Source: Verrucomicrobiota bacterium (GTDB lineage Bacteria > Verrucomicrobiota > Verrucomicrobiia > Chthoniobacterales > UBA10450). From it: DNA of 7,931 nucleotides. The stretch lies in NCBI GenBank assembly GCA_003218735.1, contig QHOJ01000063.1, forward strand, positions 1 through 7,931, written 5' to 3'. Below the pieces are notes generated by a model. That model was not told the DNA's origin. It searched no databases and was given only the letters and a program-made list of their open reading frames with translations. Positions within the stretch are counted from its first letter, which is position 1. Every line of letters begins with the position of its first letter. Of this stretch, positions 5,528 to 7,931 are shown piece after piece. The position numbers were made by a program, and so were the translations under genes.

Positions 5528-6931
5528 GTGGGAAGAATTCGGCTCCGGACGTGGCGGCGGCTCGTGATTGTTTTACTGGCCGCGATATTCGCTGCGATTG
5601 TTTATCGCTGGATTTCGCTTGAGCGCCTGCAACACGCTGCGCCCCCCGAAGCAGTAGCGATGCCCTCACCGGAGCCAACGCGTTCGCGGTCTCCCTTCAT
5701 CACGGGCAAGCTTGATACAGCGAAGTTGTTCAATGGCGTGACGCTTCATGCCAAAGTCGAAACTGTTCCGGGTACGGATGCTACAACGGAACGAGTCGAT
5801 CCGGAGAGTTACGTTCTTGATCTAAAATTGCTGGCGCGACTGCCGTCGCCGAATAAAACGCTCGAGGAACTGGCCAAAGTCTCTCCGCAACTGCCGACGC
5901 TGTTGCCAGGGTTGGCTCAGATGTTGCCTCCTGATCCGGTTTCGCCGCTATTCGCTCAGCTTTACGACACAAAGGTGAAAGTGTTGCGCGACAATCTCGT
6001 CCATCTCGATCAGGTTCTGTCCCGGCATAATTTTTTCGATTGCCAAACCGTTCTGCAACTGCAGCACCCACAAAGCCATCGCAAGACGCTCCTGCTCCAA
6101 GCGGACATGGATGTCGATGCCGACGGCTCGGATGCGGACCGAATGCCGATTGGGACTGGCGTGACAACAAATTTCAAGCCGTTCACCAGTTATCGCTGGG
6201 CCAAAAAGACGCCTGCGCCGAACCCTTACCTTCCCGCGGCCGAAGACCGTCTGAAAAAAGTTGAAGACGAGTACGCTCTCAAAACGACCACACCGGAACG
6301 CAAACGCGAGTTGCGGAGCGCGCTGATGCTGTTCCGCGATGAGGTAATGACGCTCAAGAAATTCAGTTTTCTGATCGGTGCGACTGATCCCTACATCGTC
6401 ATGCCGGGAGCATTTGCGCGCGGAAAGGACGCTCTCAAAGTCGGAGATTATGCGCTGGTAGTGTTCGCAGATGCGGTATATCCCGCGATGGTCGGCGACA
6501 TCGGACCAAACGACAGGGTTGGTGAAGCCTCGCTCCGAATCGCAAAGCAAATTAACGCGCTGTCCACTCCGTATAACCGACCGGTGAGCGATCTGAAGGT
6601 GACGTATTTGGTATTTCCTGGAACAGCCGACAAGCCGTTTGGCCCGCCGGATCTGGAGAAACTCCAGGCGCGTTGCCAAAAACTAGTCGATGAAATCGGC
6701 GGCGCGACCGTGCCGCTGCACCATTGGGAAAACATTATTTCGCCTCCGCCGACTCCCACGCCGACGCCCAGTCCTTCGCCGTTTGCCACTCCAACGTCGA
6801 CAAATTCTCCCTCGTTGTCTGCATCACCGTCGGCGACATTTGCATTTCCAGCTTCGAGCCCGAGCGGGACGGCGTCGCCAAGTCCAGGGCTGGCTCCGCC
6901 AACGTCCCCCATTGTACCGCCGGCTCGTTGA
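5528..6931 (+). CDS. Membrane-anchored glycoside hydrolase family 75 (chitosanase-like) protein
   Basis: Predicted GH75 enzyme, the family of fungal endo-chitosanases that hydrolyse beta-1,4-linked glucosamine. The 467 residues read in order: a basic N-terminus (MGRIRLRTWRR), one hydrophobic segment (~12-27) without an obvious signal-peptidase site, and a linker rich in Pro/Ser; then a domain including LLLQADMDVDADGSDADR (188-205), an inserted helical stretch (~238-275), DPYIVMPGAFA (287-297), LKVGDYALVVFADAVYPAMVG (303-323) and GDIGPNDRVGEASLRIAKQ (323-341). Asp324 and Glu333 align with the catalytic acids of fungal chitosanase (the GD...GEAS motif). The C-terminal ~60 residues are Pro/Ser/Thr-only low complexity. 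It probably sits on the outer side of the inner membrane or in the periplasm. The start is GTG, 4 bp after the TMEM14-like stop; it was kept because it gives the positive residues ahead of the helix. Activity on chitosan versus another aminosugar polymer cannot be judged. Confidence 0.78.
   Translation: MGRIRLRTWRRLVIVLLAAIFAAIVYRWISLERLQHAAPPEAVAMPSPEPTRSRSPFITGKLDTAKLFNGVTLHAKVETVPGTDATTERVDPESYVLDLKLLARLPSPNKTLEELAKVSPQLPTLLPGLAQMLPPDPVSPLFAQLYDTKVKVLRDNLVHLDQVLSRHNFFDCQTVLQLQHPQSHRKTLLLQADMDVDADGSDADRMPIGTGVTTNFKPFTSYRWAKKTPAPNPYLPAAEDRLKKVEDEYALKTTTPERKRELRSALMLFRDEVMTLKKFSFLIGATDPYIVMPGAFARGKDALKVGDYALVVFADAVYPAMVGDIGPNDRVGEASLRIAKQINALSTPYNRPVSDLKVTYLVFPGTADKPFGPPDLEKLQARCQKLVDEIGGATVPLHHWENIISPPPTPTPTPSPSPFATPTSTNSPSLSASPSATFAFPASSPSGTASPSPGLAPPTSPIVPPAR
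6743..6928 (+). other. Pro/Ser/Thr-rich low-complexity tail of the GH75-like protein
   Basis: Residues ~406-467 are built almost entirely of Pro, Ser, Thr and Ala, starting as PPPTPTPTPSPSP and loosening into SPS/ASPS units. At DNA level this is a degenerate CCN/TCN/ACN run, not a perfect tandem repeat. Such tails usually act as flexible, often cell-wall-spanning or glycosylated spacers. Here the tail is terminal, with no domain after it. Confidence 0.75.
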
Positions 6932-6952
6932 GGGAGCGGGAGCGCTCGCCGA

Positions 6953-7931
6953 TCAATCCCGAACCGTCTTCATCCCGTGCCGGATGATCCGCTCGATCAA
7001 TTGCGGATAGGGCAAACCTGCCTTGCCCGCGGAAAGCGCGAAGTCCTCGTCCTCCGCGAGAATAGGATTTGGGTTCGCCTCGATGAAATAAACTTCGCTG
7101 GCCGCCGTTAGCCGCAGGTCGATGCGCGCATAGCCATCGATCGTGAGCAGACGATAGATGCGTTTGCACGTGTCCTCGATATGGGCGACGAGCGCCGGCT
7201 CGAGCCCTTCGGCGAACTGATTATGCAAGCCCCAGCGTTTACGATATTCCTCATCCCACTTCGCCTTGTAAGTCGCAATCTTTGGTTCGTTCGGCGGCAC
7301 TTCGCGGAAGACGAGCTCGCGGATGGGAAAAACGCTGAGCCGTACGTTGCCAAAGACGCCCACGTAAAGTTCGCGGCCCTCGATGTATTCTTCCGCGATC
7401 GCGTCGCTAGCATATTTCTCGTGAACAAAGCCGACACGCTCACGGAACTGCTCGTCCGTCTCGACGAATGATGCCTGCGAAATACCGTAGGACGCCTCTT
7501 CCTTCACCGGCTTCACCAGAATTGGGAACTTGAGCTGTTTGGGCCGCCCGATGCGCTGGCCCCGCGGAATGACCACGAAGTTGGGCACGTGGATGCCGTG
7601 ATAATGGAGAATCTTCTTCGAGATGCCCTTATGCTTGCAAAGGGTAAGACCGGTCGAGCCGCAGCCGGTAAATGGGAGGCCTTGCATTTCGAAAAATGAA
7701 ACGATGTTCTGGTCGAATCCGGGGTTGTTCTTAAACTGTTCGACAAGGTTGAAAAGAACATCCGGCGCGAAGGTCTCCAGCTTTTGCCGGAGAAGATCCA
7801 CATCATCAAAAATGGCGAGATGCTCCGCCGTGTGGCCAAGCGCGCCGAGCGCGTCCATCACGTTCGCCTCGGTTTGCCAATCCTTCGTTTTCATCTCCTT
7901 ACTGAAGTCCTGATCGACGGTGGTCGGACTT
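6953..7931 (-). CDS. ATP-grasp enzyme, D-alanine-D-alanine ligase-like, probably 5'-truncated by window end
   Basis: ATP-dependent carboxylate-amine ligase of the ATP-grasp fold; the substrate is unknown. From the first ATG (7892-7894) 313 residues are visible. The N-terminal subdomain has APDVLFNLVEQF (43-54) and MQGLPFTGCGSTGL (70-83). The ATP-grasp core has FPILVKP with Lys128, SYGISQAS (135-142), AEEYIEGRELYVGV (167-180), the metal-binding Asp259 in YARIDLR, and FIEANPNPIL (270-279) with Glu272. The C-terminus DEDFALSAGKAGLPYPQLIERI is typical of this ligase subgroup. No stop occurs in frame between 7894 and the window edge, and the extra residues (SPTTVDQDFSKE) read as protein. Ligases of this kind normally have ~25 more residues forming the first beta-strand, so the true start is probably outside. 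The AAGGAG just before ATG 7894 touches it without a spacer and would not work as a normal Shine-Dalgarno. It is convergent with the GH75-like gene, 21 bp apart. Confidence 0.87.
   Translation of the reverse strand, partial: SPTTVDQDFSKEMKTKDWQTEANVMDALGALGHTAEHLAIFDDVDLLRQKLETFAPDVLFNLVEQFKNNPGFDQNIVSFFEMQGLPFTGCGSTGLTLCKHKGISKKILHYHGIHVPNFVVIPRGQRIGRPKQLKFPILVKPVKEEASYGISQASFVETDEQFRERVGFVHEKYASDAIAEEYIEGRELYVGVFGNVRLSVFPIRELVFREVPPNEPKIATYKAKWDEEYRKRWGLHNQFAEGLEPALVAHIEDTCKRIYRLLTIDGYARIDLRLTAASEVYFIEANPNPILAEDEDFALSAGKAGLPYPQLIERIIRHGMKTVRD

Noticed and set aside
5948..6679. 243-codon - strand open frame inside the GH75-like gene
   Set aside because: It is antisense to the catalytic region of the GH75-like protein, rich in Arg/His as shadow frames are, and has no family match I can recognise.
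6933..6948. GC-rich hairpin GAGCG-GGAG-CGCTC between the GH75-like and ATP-grasp genes as terminator
   Set aside because: The stem is only 5 bp with no T-tract on either strand, and such short palindromes are common in GC-rich DNA.

Overview
The window looks like chromosomal DNA from a free-living, moderately GC-rich Gram-negative bacterium. My best guess is a soil verrucomicrobium (Chthoniobacterales or 'Candidatus Udaeobacter'-like). The guess rests on three things: the bacterial GH75-type enzyme with a Pro/Ser/Thr tail, the TMEM14-type small membrane protein, and the general absence of well-spaced Shine-Dalgarno sites. This is inference from gene content, not a taxonomic assignment. There are no RNA genes, insertion sequences, CRISPR arrays or phage genes, and genes cover almost everything.

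Left block (1-2491, + strand): the 3' two thirds of a family-X DNA polymerase with a C-terminal PHP nuclease domain (PolX; its start lies outside the window), followed by a complete cytochrome P450. The P450 has a normal I-helix, ExxR motif and cysteine ligand, but the conserved arginine two residues before the cysteine is leucine. A 49-bp gap with phased CTTAA repeats separates the P450 from the next, convergent block.

Middle block (2541-4608, - strand): a two-gene unit that reads as an arginine-to-proline catabolic pathway. The upstream gene encodes an archaeal/cyanobacterial-type ornithine cyclodeaminase (LOR/SDH, TIGR00300 family). The downstream gene, 13 bp later, encodes a guanidine-modifying enzyme closely resembling the arginine dihydrolase domain of cyanobacterial ArgZ/AgrE. 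In cyanobacteria the two activities are fused in one protein in the opposite order. Arginine would go to ornithine plus CO2 and 2 NH3, and ornithine to proline plus NH3. This split pair is the most interesting biology in the window.

Right block (4609-6931, + strand): a 117-bp divergent intergenic region holds a perfect 8-3-8 inverted repeat. It is followed by a doubtful 52-residue basic/proline-rich ORF, an unrecognised 75-residue protein, a 105-residue TMEM14-family membrane protein, and, 4 bp after that, a membrane-anchored GH75 chitosanase-like protein with a Pro/Ser/Thr-rich tail.

Right edge (6953-7931, - strand): a D-Ala-D-Ala-ligase-like ATP-grasp enzyme, convergent with the GH75 gene. 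Its reading frame stays open to the window end, so the N-terminus is probably missing.
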